From Allodiplogaster sudhausi (taxonomy: Eukaryota > Nematoda > Chromadorea > Rhabditida > Diplogasteridae), in contig CALZFC010000072.1 in assembly GCA_945643635.1 (NCBI GenBank), positions 1,327,501-1,391,500 of the forward strand: a stretch of DNA of 64,000 nt. Direction: 5' to 3'. The stretch's first letter is position 1, and every line of letters starts with the position of its first letter. Position numbers and translations under genes: made by a program. A model generated the notes under the pieces. The model made no database searches. It had not been told where the DNA came from and saw nothing but the letters and a program-made list of their open reading frames with translations. Positions 47,200 to 59,752 of the stretch are shown here, piece after piece.

Positions 47200-49025
47200 C
47201 TGGTGAATACGAAGATGCGTGACCAAAATTCAAATAGATTACGGTAGAGTTTTGCGTGCTTCTTTGAACTTTTTTTGCCGAGTTTTAGCTCGCGAAAACG
47301 AGATTTCCTCGCGCCGAGGAAAGCGCGCGTCATCGCCGCCGGCTCAGTTCTCGCTGTCACGACAGCCATAGCGGTCGGCTTCACTTACGGTGCTCTGCCA
47401 ACCGAGCGGTTCGGTTTACGAGTTTCCGGTTTTCGAGTTCCCAGTTTCCGAGTTCCCGGTTTCCGAGTTCTCGGTTTTCATGTTCCTGGTTTTCGAATTC
47501 CCAATTTCCGAGTTCCCAGTTTCCGAGTTCCTAATTTCCAAGTTCCCGGTTTCCATCATGTTCCTGGTTTTCGAATTCCCGGTTTCCGAGTACCAAATAA
47601 GACAAAAAGTCCCCACGAGTCCGAGATCCCCTAATGCATATATGCATTAAATTGTCATACAGAAATGCAATAATTGCTGAATTGATGAGAATTAGTCGAA
47701 GTTAATTAATTAATTAAAGCGAAAGAAAATATGAGATCTCGCTCATCAGATTCCGTGAACACGTATTGGTGATGGAACTCGCCGGCGACGATGACATGCT
47801 GTTCGGCTTTGAGTTCTACGAGGTACATACATACTTCTCTGGTTTTCCACATGACCCTAATGAGGCTGGAGCGGGAATCCTAGCCTAATTAGGCAAACGC
47901 CTGCCTAGTCGCCGTCTTGTAAAGAAGCGATTTCTCACTAAGAAACTAACTAACTGTTCTAACTGGGCACTTTAATTTAGTTTTATTTACATACATTATA
48001 AATAGAATAATAATTAATTCATATATGTAGTACATATACATACATACATATATATCCTTTTTTGGATTTTTTTTTTCTGTAGAATCTACCCGGAAGCGTG
48101 CTAATCGTCTCGGTGTCCGTGACCTACAACGTCGCCGTGACGGGCGTGATGATCGCGTGCAGCGTCGCGATTCATCGAACAATGCGAGCCATGCCTCGGA
48201 TGTCGCCGCAGACGCGCAAGATGCACAAGCGAGCGCTGATTGTCCTCTCGCTACAGGTAGCAGCAGCAGCAGCAGCAGCAGCGTATTTAAAGGAGGGAAA
48301 TTCACCTGACAATGACAAAAATTATATGAGCCTTCAAATTGCACTCCTATTTTCCCTGCAGCCGGTTTGGCTGACTTGCGAAGAAGCACGCGAGAATGAG
48401 AGAGTGCCCTTTCCCAAGGTGAACGCAGAAATTCGAAGCCGCATTATTTGTCAATCATCGTCCTCCATTAAATACAAACGATTGATTAAAGAAAAATAAA
48501 TTGCCACGAATCCTTTCAATCTTTTTTTTTTTATTAGCCATTTTTGTTCATATCAGGTAACTAAATAAGCTAATTTTATTTAACTCTTTCTTTAAAGTCT
48601 ATTTATCTCTCAGCTTATCGTGCCGTCCGTCTGCTTCCACACGCCCTTCATCGAGGGCGCCGTCAATCTCTTCTCTGGCCGCGTCGCGCCGACCGTGTCC
48701 GCGCTGATGCTCCCTCTGCCGCCGCTGCTCAGCCCGATCCTAGCCGTCTCGCTCACCAGTGAGCTCGACAACGCGCTCAAGGTCGGGTGCTGGCTTCTTT
48801 TTTTAATTTAATTTTTTTAAAGTTTTTTTTTTACATTTTACTTCTTGTTATACTGAGACCCTCGGCGTCGACTTAATTTCTTTGATGGACAATATCCTAA
48901 TTATAACAAGGTGATTGCAGATGCTCTCTGGGGCAGTAAAATGGCGCGTTCGGCCGTCCGCTTCGGCTCCGTTGCAATCGCCCATTCCTCGGATGCAGGA
49001 TGCCGTCTGGCATTCGGTTGTATGA
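45758..49025 (+). CDS. Seven-transmembrane chemoreceptor C, Str superfamily
   Basis: Exons: 45758-45888, 46411-46483, 46793-46956, 47289-47408, 47750-47822, 48083-48256, 48614-48781, 48921-49025, giving 335 residues. It is a more distant paralogue of A and B. Exon 2 (73), exon 3 (164), exon 6 (174) and exon 7 (168) match the corresponding exons of B exactly in length. The single 193-nt exon 4 of B is split here into 120 + 73 nt by an extra phase-2 intron holding a 15-bp minisatellite. Receptor features include YRQVMS before TM2, LGFVYRYC after TM3, MSPQTRKMHKRALIVLSLQ before TM6 and LPPLLSPILAVSL in TM7. A TTCCAG acceptor lies a few bases before the ATG. All introns are GT-AG. Function is inferred from family only: chemosensory receptor with unknown ligand. 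Confidence 0.85.
46629..46681 (+). repeat. Dispersed ~50-bp repeat (diverged)
   Basis: TTGAATTGGCGCCCTTTTGC followed by CACAAGGGCAAGATAG, in intron 2 of chemoreceptor C. Confidence 0.7.
47117..47199 (+). repeat. Dispersed ~50-bp repeat running into (GA)n
   Basis: The repeat core (TTTGAATTGTCGCCTTTTTG, then GACACAGGGCGAGAGAG) continues without a break into about 35 bases of perfect GA. It lies in intron 3 of chemoreceptor C. Confidence 0.85.
47409..47605 (+). repeat. 15-bp minisatellite filling an intron of chemoreceptor C
   Basis: About twelve units of GGTTTCCGAGTTCCC and variants, one expanded to 18 bp. The unit is a multiple of three, so frames stay open on both strands (F-R-V-P-G pentapeptides). 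The array starts inside the donor sequence, GTTCGGTTTACGAGTTTCC. Confidence 0.9.
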
Positions 49026-49504
49026 CCCTTTTACTTGTGCTTGACCCAGAATAGTTACAGTAATCTGCTCTGGTATCTTATCGGTTCGATAAAGAAATGA
49101 TCAAAAGGGCAAGCAAGCCAAGCTACGTTTTATTCATGTAGGTAGTACGTTCAAAATCAGAAAGGCAAAACCCTCTCACAATCAGTTTATTTCCGCTCAT
49201 GCCGAATGAAAATAGGAAACGACTATCGAATGTAACAAGACACAATAAGAATCATGTGACTCTTACTTACCTCTAAAATAGTCAACTATCCGAAAGACAA
49301 GCAACATGGCCACATTTATATATACTGGAAGTGGCTGGCCCTTATTGTTAGTGAGACTCTAATTAGACAAGCAGGGGACTAATTTAGAGGAGTCCTAGAA
49401 AAAAGCTAATAGGAATTAACGGGGGCAGCAAATTCAGGTTCCTCAAAGAGACCCTTGATAGACTACTAGGGGACCCTGCCAATACCCCCCCCTTGATTGA
49501 TTGC

Positions 49505-51230
49505 CTAGAGTCCCTTGTTGTAGTAGACAATCTCCGGTGCATTCGGCAACTTCGAGATCGCCTCACGTGTCGAGGACTCCAGGTACTTCACCTAAAATCT
49601 CACATTTAAATTCGAACAATAACCTTTTTCTAAAAAAAAAATCATTAAAATGAATTTCAAAATTAATTTTTAAAACCTTACAATTAACACTACTGGCAGA
49701 TATCGATTGTCTCTGACTAGTACGTTAGGATCACATCGAAAGACCCACTGCAACACTGGATCCCCTTCCCAAATAAGCAGACTCCTTCTCTAATGCCAGG
49801 AAACCTTTTCCAATAACAATACCCATTCCCTGATAACAGGACCCCTTTCCTAATTCTAGGTCCCCTTCCCTGATAACAGGACCCCTTCCCTAATTCTAGG
49901 ATCCCTTCCCATATACCACTACCCCAACTTCTAACACCAGGACTACTTCCTCTAATATGCAGACCCCTTTTCCCAAATACCAGTACCCCTACCACCTACC
50001 ACTAATATCAATACCCCTACCTCTAATACCAGTACCCCTTCCTCTAATACCAATACTCCTTCCTCTAATACCAGCACCTCTTCTCTAATCACAGTACCCC
50101 TTCCTCAAATACGAGTACCCCTTCTTCTAATCGCAGTACACCTTGCTTCCCTGATAGCAGGACCCCTTCTAGCCTTGATGCTGGCCGTCTGCGGGAAGAA
50201 TGCGCAGCAGAGTGGCGTGGCAAACGTGAGGGTGAAGCCGGCGATGATCGTCTGAATGGGCGCCGCGAGCCAGGGGCGCGTCCGGTAGAAGCGGCGATTC
50301 GAAATGGCCATCATGAGCAGCGGCGTCGTCACTGGGAGAGTATAGAAGAGAAGTGTACTTGAGAAATATAAACTAGTTAACTAAGTTACGCTATTTCTGG
50401 GACTACCGCTATTTTAGGGAGCTTAAGAGCTTAAAAGAGCTAAGAAGAGTTTAGGAGTTTTTAGAGTTTTGGGGCTCAGTTAAGCTTTAGGAATTTTTAG
50501 AGTTTTGGGGCTCAGTTAAGCTTAGGGAGTTAAAGAAGAGTTAAGGAGTTTTTAGAGTTCAGGGTCTCAGCTAAGCTTAGGGAGTTAAAGAAGAGTTAAG
50601 GAGTTTTTTAATGTTTCGGGACTCAGCTAAGCTTAGGGAGTAAAAAGCTAATGAGCTTTTAGCTGGAGTGCAAGAACAGAAAGAAAGACATCAAAGGTTT
50701 GAAGAAGAGTTCAGAGCACGCCAAAGAGCTTACGAATACAGCACATCAGAAAGCATGCGAAGTTTAAGAGTTTAAGTAAATTTATGCACTAATAAAGACT
50801 CCTAATTTTTCAGGTAATTCTAAGCTGCACATCGTCATTTTACAATTGATAAAAAAAACATTAAAAAAGGCCTATCCCGGCTCCACTGCACGTAGAGCTA
50901 AGAAGGCCATCTCAGCTCGACGGCACGCCGAGCCAAGACGGCCAACTCAGCTCAACTTAATGCAGAGCCAGGACGGCGGAGTCAAGTTGAGGAGCAACCT
51001 CAAGCTTATGAAATTAAACCGACTTTGGACGAAAACGCTGGATGCCTATGAATTTGCGCAACCTACACTTGCCGAGTTTTCAAAGGGAGTTAATGATGCT
51101 GGGTATGCGTACTTGGAATGTTGGCTAAGTGCCAAAAAAATTTTATTTTGAGAGTTTTACTGCTTTAAAGGATACATAAAATTACAAAAAAATCAGAGAG
51201 TAAGAGTAGAGTGGGAGAGACATGATAGAA

Positions 51231-51262
<32 letters not shown>

Positions 51263-54200
51263 AAGTCGTCTCTCTCTCTTTCTTTCAATGTGAACAGGCT
51301 TCTTCAGGACTTGATCGTTTACTTGTAAGTGTCTGTGAGAACGCTCAACGTGAATTATATACATCTCTCTGTAGCTCATTACAAAGCTCTTACTTTGTAA
51401 AATTCACTGGTATAGAGAGAGAGAGTCAACTTTCGGTCTCTTTGTAAGTGTTATAATGTGTTTTAATCGAAAAAAATGCGTAAACGCACACATGTTGGCA
51501 TTGTGCCAAAAACTTTAAATGACTTGTGAATGCGTTCAATGGACACGAAAAAATTCATATTTTTGCAGAGAGACAGAGGAATGCGAGAGGAAGACAGAGA
51601 AATAGAGAGAGAGTGGAAAAGTAAGTTGTAAGTGTATATATTTAATGTTTTTCATGTGTTTGGCTTGAGGCAGCGCGAATTGGCAAAGTGCCAATAATTA
51701 TGAGGTGCAAAGAGGTGCGAAGAAATGAGCGAAATGAGGTGCAATGTGTGTTTTTTCTGCTTGCGCAGATTTTTTGCAATTTATTATGAATATTAACGTT
51801 AAGTATTGTGTACTTACAGAGTTGTAAACAGCATAATTGAGACTTTTGACTTTAAAGAGCCAAAGGTCCTCGCACGAATTTGATCATACTGTAGACGGCA
51901 AGAGTTTTACTGAGAGCTTATTGGTTGGCTGAGGGGAGGAGCTTATGTCTCTTTTTCTTAATTCTCTTTTCCTCGCCGTGCTCTCGCTTTTTTCTGCCTC
52001 ACGCACAAACCACGCCTCCCTCTCGCACACGCTAAAATGTTCGCAGAGACGTAAGAGCTTATGAGGAGTACAGGGAATAAAGAAAAATAATAACAAAACT
52101 AAATCAACTTCGTCACTGGAGTGAAGAAGAGAATTGTACACGAGAAATATAAAAAAAAATTTAAATAAAACAACTTCGTCACTAGAGTTAAGAAGAGAAT
52201 TATACACGAGAAACAGAAAGCGATATCAATGTCAGGGGAGAGAGAGAGAGAGAGAGAGAACAGGGGATCTAGAGAGAGTTCTCCTTGCTCCATCTTGCCC
52301 ACTTCACGGAATAAATGTGCCATTACCAAGTGCTTTGAGAAAATACCAGATGGATGGAGTAAGGGGGGCTTGAGGGCCGGAAAGAAGGATGGGAAGAGAA
52401 GAAGAAAAAAACTGGATAAAGATTAATTAATTTTGTCTCGCATGCTATACAAGAACCTATTCCAATATAAAAATTATTTTTGATTTTTGTAAATAAACAT
52501 TATATATAAATAAATATTTAATACAAAAAACTATATTTAAAAAAAATAAAAATTTAACTATCTTGTCTAACCCATGGTGCTGGCGGCCATGGAGATGCGC
52601 GAGAGTGTGACCTGTGTGATGGCAACGGCGGCCGCCACGCGACTCTTGCCCACTTCCGCGCCCGCCGAGTCTCGGAGCACGATGCCCGATTCGAGTTCTC
52701 TGGAAGAAGGGAATGAATTATCTTCTGAGTTCTTCTCTTTTATATATATATATATATATTTCTTGGAAACTTTTCTTTACACATATTAAACTGAGTAACT
52801 TAAGTTAGCTAAAAATATTTTTAACGTCAACTTCTCGACGTTATTTCCTTATGTTTTATGGGCTTCTAAAAAGCAACTCTAAATGTAGCCCCTACGATAT
52901 GAATAATAAGGCAACAAAATCACTCTTTATTTCTCTGGTTTAACATTTTTTTTTAAAGATTGTAACCTCGAAAATAATAAATAGATAATTATAATTATAA
53001 TTAAATAAAAAAGAAAAGAATTACTTGGATCGCATCATCGGAATGTTGACTGCATTCGCGAGTGCGACTGCGGCGAACGGAATGAGGCGGGCGCCGAAGC
53101 CGGCGGCCTTCTGGAAGACAATTCGAATTGTATATTTTCCCGCCAAATTACTGATTTAAAAAAAAGCAGCCTTAACACGTGTGTATTCAGTCCAATTGTC
53201 AAAAGTTGATCATTTGATTTTTTTTTAAAACAATTATAATCACAAACTAGTCTGATTTGTTTTTTATTTAAATTTTCCCGCCAATTTAACATTTGAAAAA
53301 GGCGGGGGGAACTACAATATCCAACCAAAAACCTTAACACGCGTGTTGAGGCCAATGGCGACGGCGAGCGCAGAGCCAGTAGCCGCACAGTACGAGGCGA
53401 AGAGCCGCTGGTTCGAAACGGCGTTCTCGCCAGATCTGTAAAACCGTTAATATAAAATTTTATTTATTTATTTTTAATCGTTCATGTTAAAAAACAAAAA
53501 ATTCCAATAAATTTGCACAATATTTAATTGTTAAAAAACAAGTTCCAAACAGAACCAAGAAATGATAAATGCCCAAGAGAATGGTTACTGTAGAGTTGAG
53601 TAAAAAAATTACAATAACAAAAACTACTAGCTTACAAAATACTATTTATAAACAATCTTCTCCACACCCCCCTACCTGTTCGTGTAGTTGACAACGGCGT
53701 TGAATGACTGGTTCAGCCAATGCCAGAAGATCACGGAAGGGAAGTGGGTGCGGAAGGTGAGGAGGCCGCCGTTAAGGATCATGTTTGCAGGCACCTTCAA
53801 TTTAAAGACTCAGAGAAAGCAGGAAGTTTAAATATGTGAATTTTCCTTATGGTTAGTTCACGCACGCTCCGTTCGAGATTATATTAACGGGGACCTTCAA
53901 ATTAGAATTACCTACAGCTAATACTAAACTATTTCTGACATATAAAGAATTTTTTTTCAGATCTTAACATTTAATACTTAAATCCACTTTAAAAAAAAAG
54001 TGCAATGGTAAGAACTAAATAGCAAATCATGCTTGAGACGTAAAAATGCGAGGATAAAATTAAAATGCAAATCATTGCGGTACTAATCGAGGAAGAAAAG
54101 GAAGCAGACGAAAAGGGACTATAAACACTCTGCCACCTAAAACGGATAAGAAAATCAATAGATCAATAGACCATAAATGTCTTCTCCCTAGCCTGTGAGC

Positions 54201-55621
54201 TCATCCTGCCCAGAATGTTCATCTTCTCGCCAGTCTCCGGATGGAAGGCAGAGTCGAAGATCTCCTTGGCACGCCAGAGCTGCCCGACCGTGACTTCTTT
54301 CGATAACTTGCCGCTCCTGGAGAAGTTTATTCTTTATTAGCATTCCTTTATTTTATTATTTCTAAAATTCATACATATTTAAATGGGGAATAAAAGCCAT
54401 TGTCGAGGACCCAGAAAATTAGGGCGGGGAAGGAGGTATTGGACCCGGAAACCAGGGTGGGTTAGCTGTTTCTGCCTAAATATTACTCAAAACCATGGTG
54501 GGGTTGGACTTTGGGAAGGCCCAAAATTAGGGTGGGACTGTCAAATCGACAGTACCCTTTTTCCCCTGTATTTAATTGTTAGTTATTTTATATTCACACT
54601 GTATTTGGTGATATCAATATCAGAAGAAGAAAAAAAACTGTGACAAATCATTGCAGACTCCAATTAAATTAATCTTTCCTGCAATATTCCGTAAAACAAA
54701 TTCAAGTATTATAGACTACAACGTTAATTTTTTTTCCAACTCGAACACCCTTGTCAACAATTCAACATCGACCTCAACATATTACTATTCGAGCCTGCGA
54801 ACAAAACCACCGGGTGCATAGGGCAAAAAAAAAGAGAAAAAAGCCCATCGTCATTAGCCTAAATATTATTCATTAAATAAGAGATGCTATCTACTAAGAA
54901 CACAAATTACCCTTAAAATAAAATCGCCACAACCTAGACTTGGCAGAGAAGTTTAAAACATTTGCTCGTGGAGCTAATTTTATAACATAATTATTCAAAA
55001 AAAAATTCCATTCTGTAACGTGAACGAAAATTAAAATGGATTTCCGGTCAATTTAATTCAAGAAATCCTTTTCATGCGTAAATTGTTCGTATCTATTCTA
55101 CATTACGAAAACACCTAAAGTATAGCTGTTCTCAAAAATAAATAAAAAATGAAACTGTCATCCCTTACCCAGACACAAGTCATAACGAACGATACAAATT
55201 CCCAGAAAAGAAGAAGAGAAAACATTGTTCAAGCCTGTGAATACTGGGAAAAAAAACTTTTTTTAAGAGCTAGCAGATTAAACACAGAAAATCACGTATG
55301 CGGATGAAGGTAGCATAACTTTAGAAATCTTTGATGCAAGTTAAATACAGAAAATCACGTATGCGAATGAAGACAAGAAGAAATCTCTAATGAATCCCCG
55401 TTGGGATCAAATCCCCATATGGTCACCAACCGATAATCGACGACCATCTGGCGACTCCGCTCGAGTGTCTCGTTGGAGTAGAAGCAGTTGGCCGGGTTGA
55501 CGGTGGCGAAGAAGTGGCGGGCGCGGCCGGCGTAGGTGGATTGAGGAAAGCGCGGCTTGAACAGGTCGGGCGGCGCAAGCGAGACGGGCATCGAGTCATC
55601 AGCGAATCCTGTGGCGGCCAT
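49505..55621 (-). CDS. sfxn: Sideroflexin (mitochondrial amino-acid carrier)
   Basis: Eight exons, 5' to 3': 55621-55431, 54316-54193, 53794-53676, 53435-53333, 53110-53025, 52699-52572, 50331-50174, 49591-49505. Phases agree and give 331 residues, the usual family length. Family motifs in order: FKPRFPQSTYAGRARHFF (21-38), SAFHPETGEKMNILGRMS (86-103), FWHWLNQSFNAVVNYTNR, ATGSALAVAIGLN, RLIPFAAVALANAVNIPMMR, ITQVTLSRI, FATPLCCAFFPQ and the C-terminal VYYNKGL. Sideroflexins sit in the inner mitochondrial membrane; SFXN1 carries serine for one-carbon metabolism. The exact substrate here is not shown. Introns 2 and 7 use GC donors (CAG|GCTAGG and AAG|GCTAGA). Introns 6 and 7 are filled with degenerate minisatellites. 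A TCTAG acceptor lies 24 bases before the ATG. The gene is divergent from the TFIIE alpha gene. Confidence 0.95.
49740..50160. repeat. Degenerate ~21-bp minisatellite in sideroflexin intron 7
   Basis: About twenty units of the form CCCCTTCCTCTAATACCAGTA, with substitutions and small indels. The minus-strand ORF over it is repeat translation. Confidence 0.85.
50400..50650. repeat. ~57-bp tandem repeat in sideroflexin intron 6
   Basis: Four to five units contain GGCTCAGTTAAGCTTAGGGA or CTCAGCTAAGCTTAGGGAGT, followed by GTTAAGGAGTTTTTAGAG. Confidence 0.85.
50651..52571. other. Remainder of sideroflexin intron 6
   Basis: This includes CT at 51230-51265 and GA at 52232-52260. An ORF at 50846-51151 has no splice context. 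A duplicated 60-bp unit (AACTTCGTCACTGGAGTGAA / AACTTCGTCACTAGAGTTAA) lies at 52108 and 52170. Confidence 0.5.
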
Positions 55622-56426
55622 CACTGCTGCTCTTCTTTTCGCCAAGGACTAGAATGGCTCTCGTGAAAAAGGATTATCATATATATATTTAAACACATTT
55701 CAAACGATTCATAAAGCAGAAATTATATTCTTTGATCGGTAAGCATCAAAATTCACAAAACACGCATGATTTCTGAAGTCCAAAATCACTTCATCGATAA
55801 ATGAAAAAGAATCAGAATAAGTAAACAAATTGGCGCGAAGCAAAGACCAACCGAGTTGGCCTTGTGAAAAAAGATGAAAGTATTCGAAATGAAATTTGTT
55901 TTTTGTACTTGGCAAAACAGCAAAAGTACACAAATCTTTTTGACGAATGCACCTCTTACCTTATTTTTTTTCGAAATAAAAGCACGTGAAACATCACGAA
56001 TATTAAATAGATATAAATATCACCAATTTCTAGATATTTCCTTATTGTAAAAATTAACTTTCTCATTCGGCATAAATATTTCTTCCCTAATGGTGTGAAA
56101 TATAAATGGAATCATAGTGTAAAATGAGAAATGTTTTGGAGTTTGTAGTTAAACTCTCGATCAATCTTATGTAAAGCTGTTCAGTGAAAATTGCTTTTAT
56201 TGTCCGCTTGTTCGCTTTATATCCATGCTGTTAGAGTATGATTTCATTTTTTTTTGCAGTTTTAAACATCTACGTTTAATTTAAGTTTCTTTCTTCCATT
56301 TGACGTGAACTTGCTAAGAGTGGATTTTGTGCATTTTTTATTGTTGTTGTTGTTTTAATGTTCTATTAATGTGGTTTTAATCAGTGTCAATTCTCCTTTA
56401 TGCTTTAACAACTGCTTAAGAGAGAA
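55622..56426. promoter_or_regulatory. Shared divergent upstream region of sideroflexin and TFIIE alpha
   Basis: An 805-bp AT-rich gap separates two oppositely oriented start codons. It must hold both promoters or their trans-splice acceptors. No specific element is recognised. Confidence 0.4.
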
Positions 56427-56569
56427 ATGTCTTCATCAAATGCTGCTGCTTCTCTTTCTACTCTCCCTGGCGCTGCTCCACTGGCCGACCACAACAAGCC
56501 CATCCTCAATTACATCCCCGACGCCCTCAAGAGGTTCGCGAAAGCTGACTGATTGTGGTTCTTATTGTG

Positions 56570-56604
<35 letters not shown>

Positions 56605-57018
56605 CATTAAAGAACTATTTCCCCTATTATTTACTACTGTTTTTTTCTCTCTCTCCCTTTTTTATTTCCTTGCTTTGAAGGACATTCTTGCCAAGTTTTG
56701 CCATTTCATAATTCGTTATAATATTCATAAAGTGAGTCGAGAAAAAGTTTACTGCCACATTTTGTCTTAATTTTTTCGTAAATTATTTACTTTCTTAATC
56801 TACTTAAAGATAAATTATTTAAAAAAAACAATTATATATAAAAAAATTAAAATAAATTCCCCCCTTTCCCGACTCGCCGTCTTCCTCGCCAAGTGCTTCT
56901 TTGGCGGCGGGCACTACGTCGTCATGGAATACATCGTGCGGTTCGAATGCGTACGGGAGGAGGACTTGAGGCAGCTGCTCAGCATGGAGCAGAAGCATCT
57001 CAGACAGGTCGGAGAAGA

Positions 57019-57056
<38 letters not shown>

Positions 57057-57194
57057 TGCTCGCTCTCTTTCTCTCTTTCTCCCTTTCTCCCATTCTCTCA
57101 CCCTCTCTCTATCTCGATCTCTCCTCTCTGTCTCCCTCTTTCTCTCTCTCTCTCTCGCGCTCTCTTTCTTTCTCTCTCTTTCTCTTTTACTCTT

Positions 57195-57233
<39 letters not shown>

Positions 57234-58707
57234 ACTCCGTTCAGCTGATCCTGCAACTGCGCCAAGACAAACTGCTAAAAGAGCGCACCGGCCAAGAGGA
57301 GCAGGCGGAGGGGCGGCCGAGAAAGGTCCTCTACTACTTCACCAACTACCGCGCCATCGTCAACGTCGCCAAGTACAAGATTGACCACATGAGGCGAGGG
57401 CCAACCGAACTCTTTTTATAGGCTCCTTTTATTTCACTCCCCCTCTAGTAAGATCGAACTGATTCAACTTTCCAAAGGTGTTTAATTTAATTTCACTATA
57501 TGTTTTACGATAGAAAAATATTGGCCTCCTGCCGTGAGTTTCTTAAATGCAGAGTTATTTTATATGATTGCTTCCAATTTGAAAGTTGATTAAAAAAAAA
57601 TTATTTTTTGTTTTGTTTTGTAATCAACTTTCAGTTGTTTGGTTGGTTTCTTTTTATCTATTTTTTTTGCCCATGTACACCAGAAGAGAGTGAGAGAGAA
57701 AGAAGACTGTGATTAATTAAGTAATCTTATTGATTTTATATGTAGGTTTTTTATATTTAAGTATTATTATTTTTTTTTTTAATTTATTATTATTTTTGAT
57801 TTAGACAAAAGCTGGAGGCACGTGAGAAGACAAAGTCGCATAGATCATCTTATAAATGCGCCGGCTGTTCCTTTCACTATGATGCACTCGATATGGACAA
57901 GGTATTTATTTATTTCATTTTAGAATATTTTATTTTAAATTTTATTTTATTTAAAATTTAAAATTTTACTTCTCGTCATAGTATTCGTTACCCCATAATT
58001 TGTTTTGAATCACATTTTCAATTATTATTTCACGTCATAATACTCCTTTGTCCCCACACAATTACTTGAATAAGTTACAGAATTCTCGCAATCTGACAAG
58101 TATTGCTGGATTTTAATTTATGATGTTCACTTCTAGATGACAGATGAATGATCTAACTATCACCAATCTTTTTTTTATTATTGTAATTAATCTAAAATTA
58201 CAATAAAAAAAGGAAACTATTGTTAAAACCCTTTTAAAGTTTCGCCATTTTGATAGATGGATAGTGAGAAAGAATTTTGTTTTCTTCTTATTCCAGATCT
58301 ACGACCCGACATCTGGCGGACTGCTCTGCTATCGTTGCAATGGCGCTGTCGAATTGGACGAGAGTGCGGGACCGAGCGATGAGACACGCTCGTCATTGGC
58401 AAAGTTGGAATCTTTTTTTGTATTTAATTTATATATATATATATTTTTTTTTTTAAATATATTTTTAATATTTAATTATTTGATGCTCTTATTCTGAATC
58501 TACAGTGTTGTGGAGATGAAAGTCTTAGTCTTGCGCGCTAAATACAAAGCGAGTAAAAGGAAACAAAAGAAGTTTTTTGTGTTTATTATAAAAGCGAGAT
58601 AAATTAGGTGTCCTGTAATAAATACGAAACTAAACCGTGATCTATTTCAATTTCCTTGATTATTTAGAAGGCGTCTTCTTAAAAATCGCATGCTCTCTCT
58701 CCCCTCC

Positions 58708-58753
<46 letters not shown>

Positions 58754-59345
58754 CCTGATGCCTCAGGGAGAAAAGGCGAGAATTCAAACGTGAGTTTTTT
58801 TCCCAGATTCAACGACCAGCTGACTCCGCTCTTCTCGCTGATCCGCCAGCTGGATGGCATTCGACTCGCGCCGCATCTCCTCGAGCCACCCGTCAACAAC
58901 AGCATCGCACTGGCCAGGCAGCAGAAGGCGGCTGGAGGTTGGCGGGAGATTTGAATTTGTTTTATTTTTTAAATTTTCAAATATATTTTATATTTGTACA
59001 AAAAAAACAGCCATACCAACCTACATTAAACAAAGTATTATAGTTTATCATATATCACTCCTTTTAAAGTATAATGTATACTTGTTAGTAGGTCAGTTCT
59101 ACAGTTTCACACCACCTTCGAATTGCAGCAATTCAAGAACGGATTCATTTTTAGTGCGCTTAATTTTTAGTGTCCGCGTCGACGGATACGACTTCACAGA
59201 AGACGGCCGCTGCTCGTCCCGGAGCCGGCCCATTCAGGCAGGGAGGAGGAGACGCCAAGAGATCGGAGATGTACGCCACGGATATCGGCATCACTGTAAC
59301 CATCGACAATGGACAGACAGCGGTCAAGACGGAAGAGAAGGAGGT

Positions 59346-59390
<45 letters not shown>

Positions 59391-59717
59391 AGGGGGAGAG
59401 AGGGAGAGAGAGTGGGGGAGGGAGAGAGAGAGAGAGAGCAAGCAAGCGATGAGATAGAAAGAGAGAGGGAGAGAGAGAGCAAAACGATCACGTATGAAAA
59501 AAAAATATATAAATTAAAAGTTTCAGCGGTTAAATGGAATCCCGGAAATTTACAATTGCTAATGTTTTTTCTTAAATAAACTTTTTTTCCAACGTATTTT
59601 ATGTGATCAAGTTAGCAGTGCAACTTCTAGCTCAACGCTTTTCTAGTCTAGCCTGCGCACAAAAGCACCGGTTGAATTAGCGTTAAAAGCAAGAACATTT
59701 CATATTCGAGAGAAATT

Positions 59718-59752
<35 letters not shown>

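Noticed and set aside
47275..47634. ORF with F-R-V-P-G pentapeptide repeats
   Set aside because: Chemoreceptor alignment places a donor at 47408. The repeats are an in-frame intronic minisatellite, kept as a finding only for possible retention.
50846..51151. 101-residue ORF in sideroflexin intron 6
   Set aside because: It is on the opposite strand to the gene, has no recognisable domain and is embedded in repeat-derived sequence.
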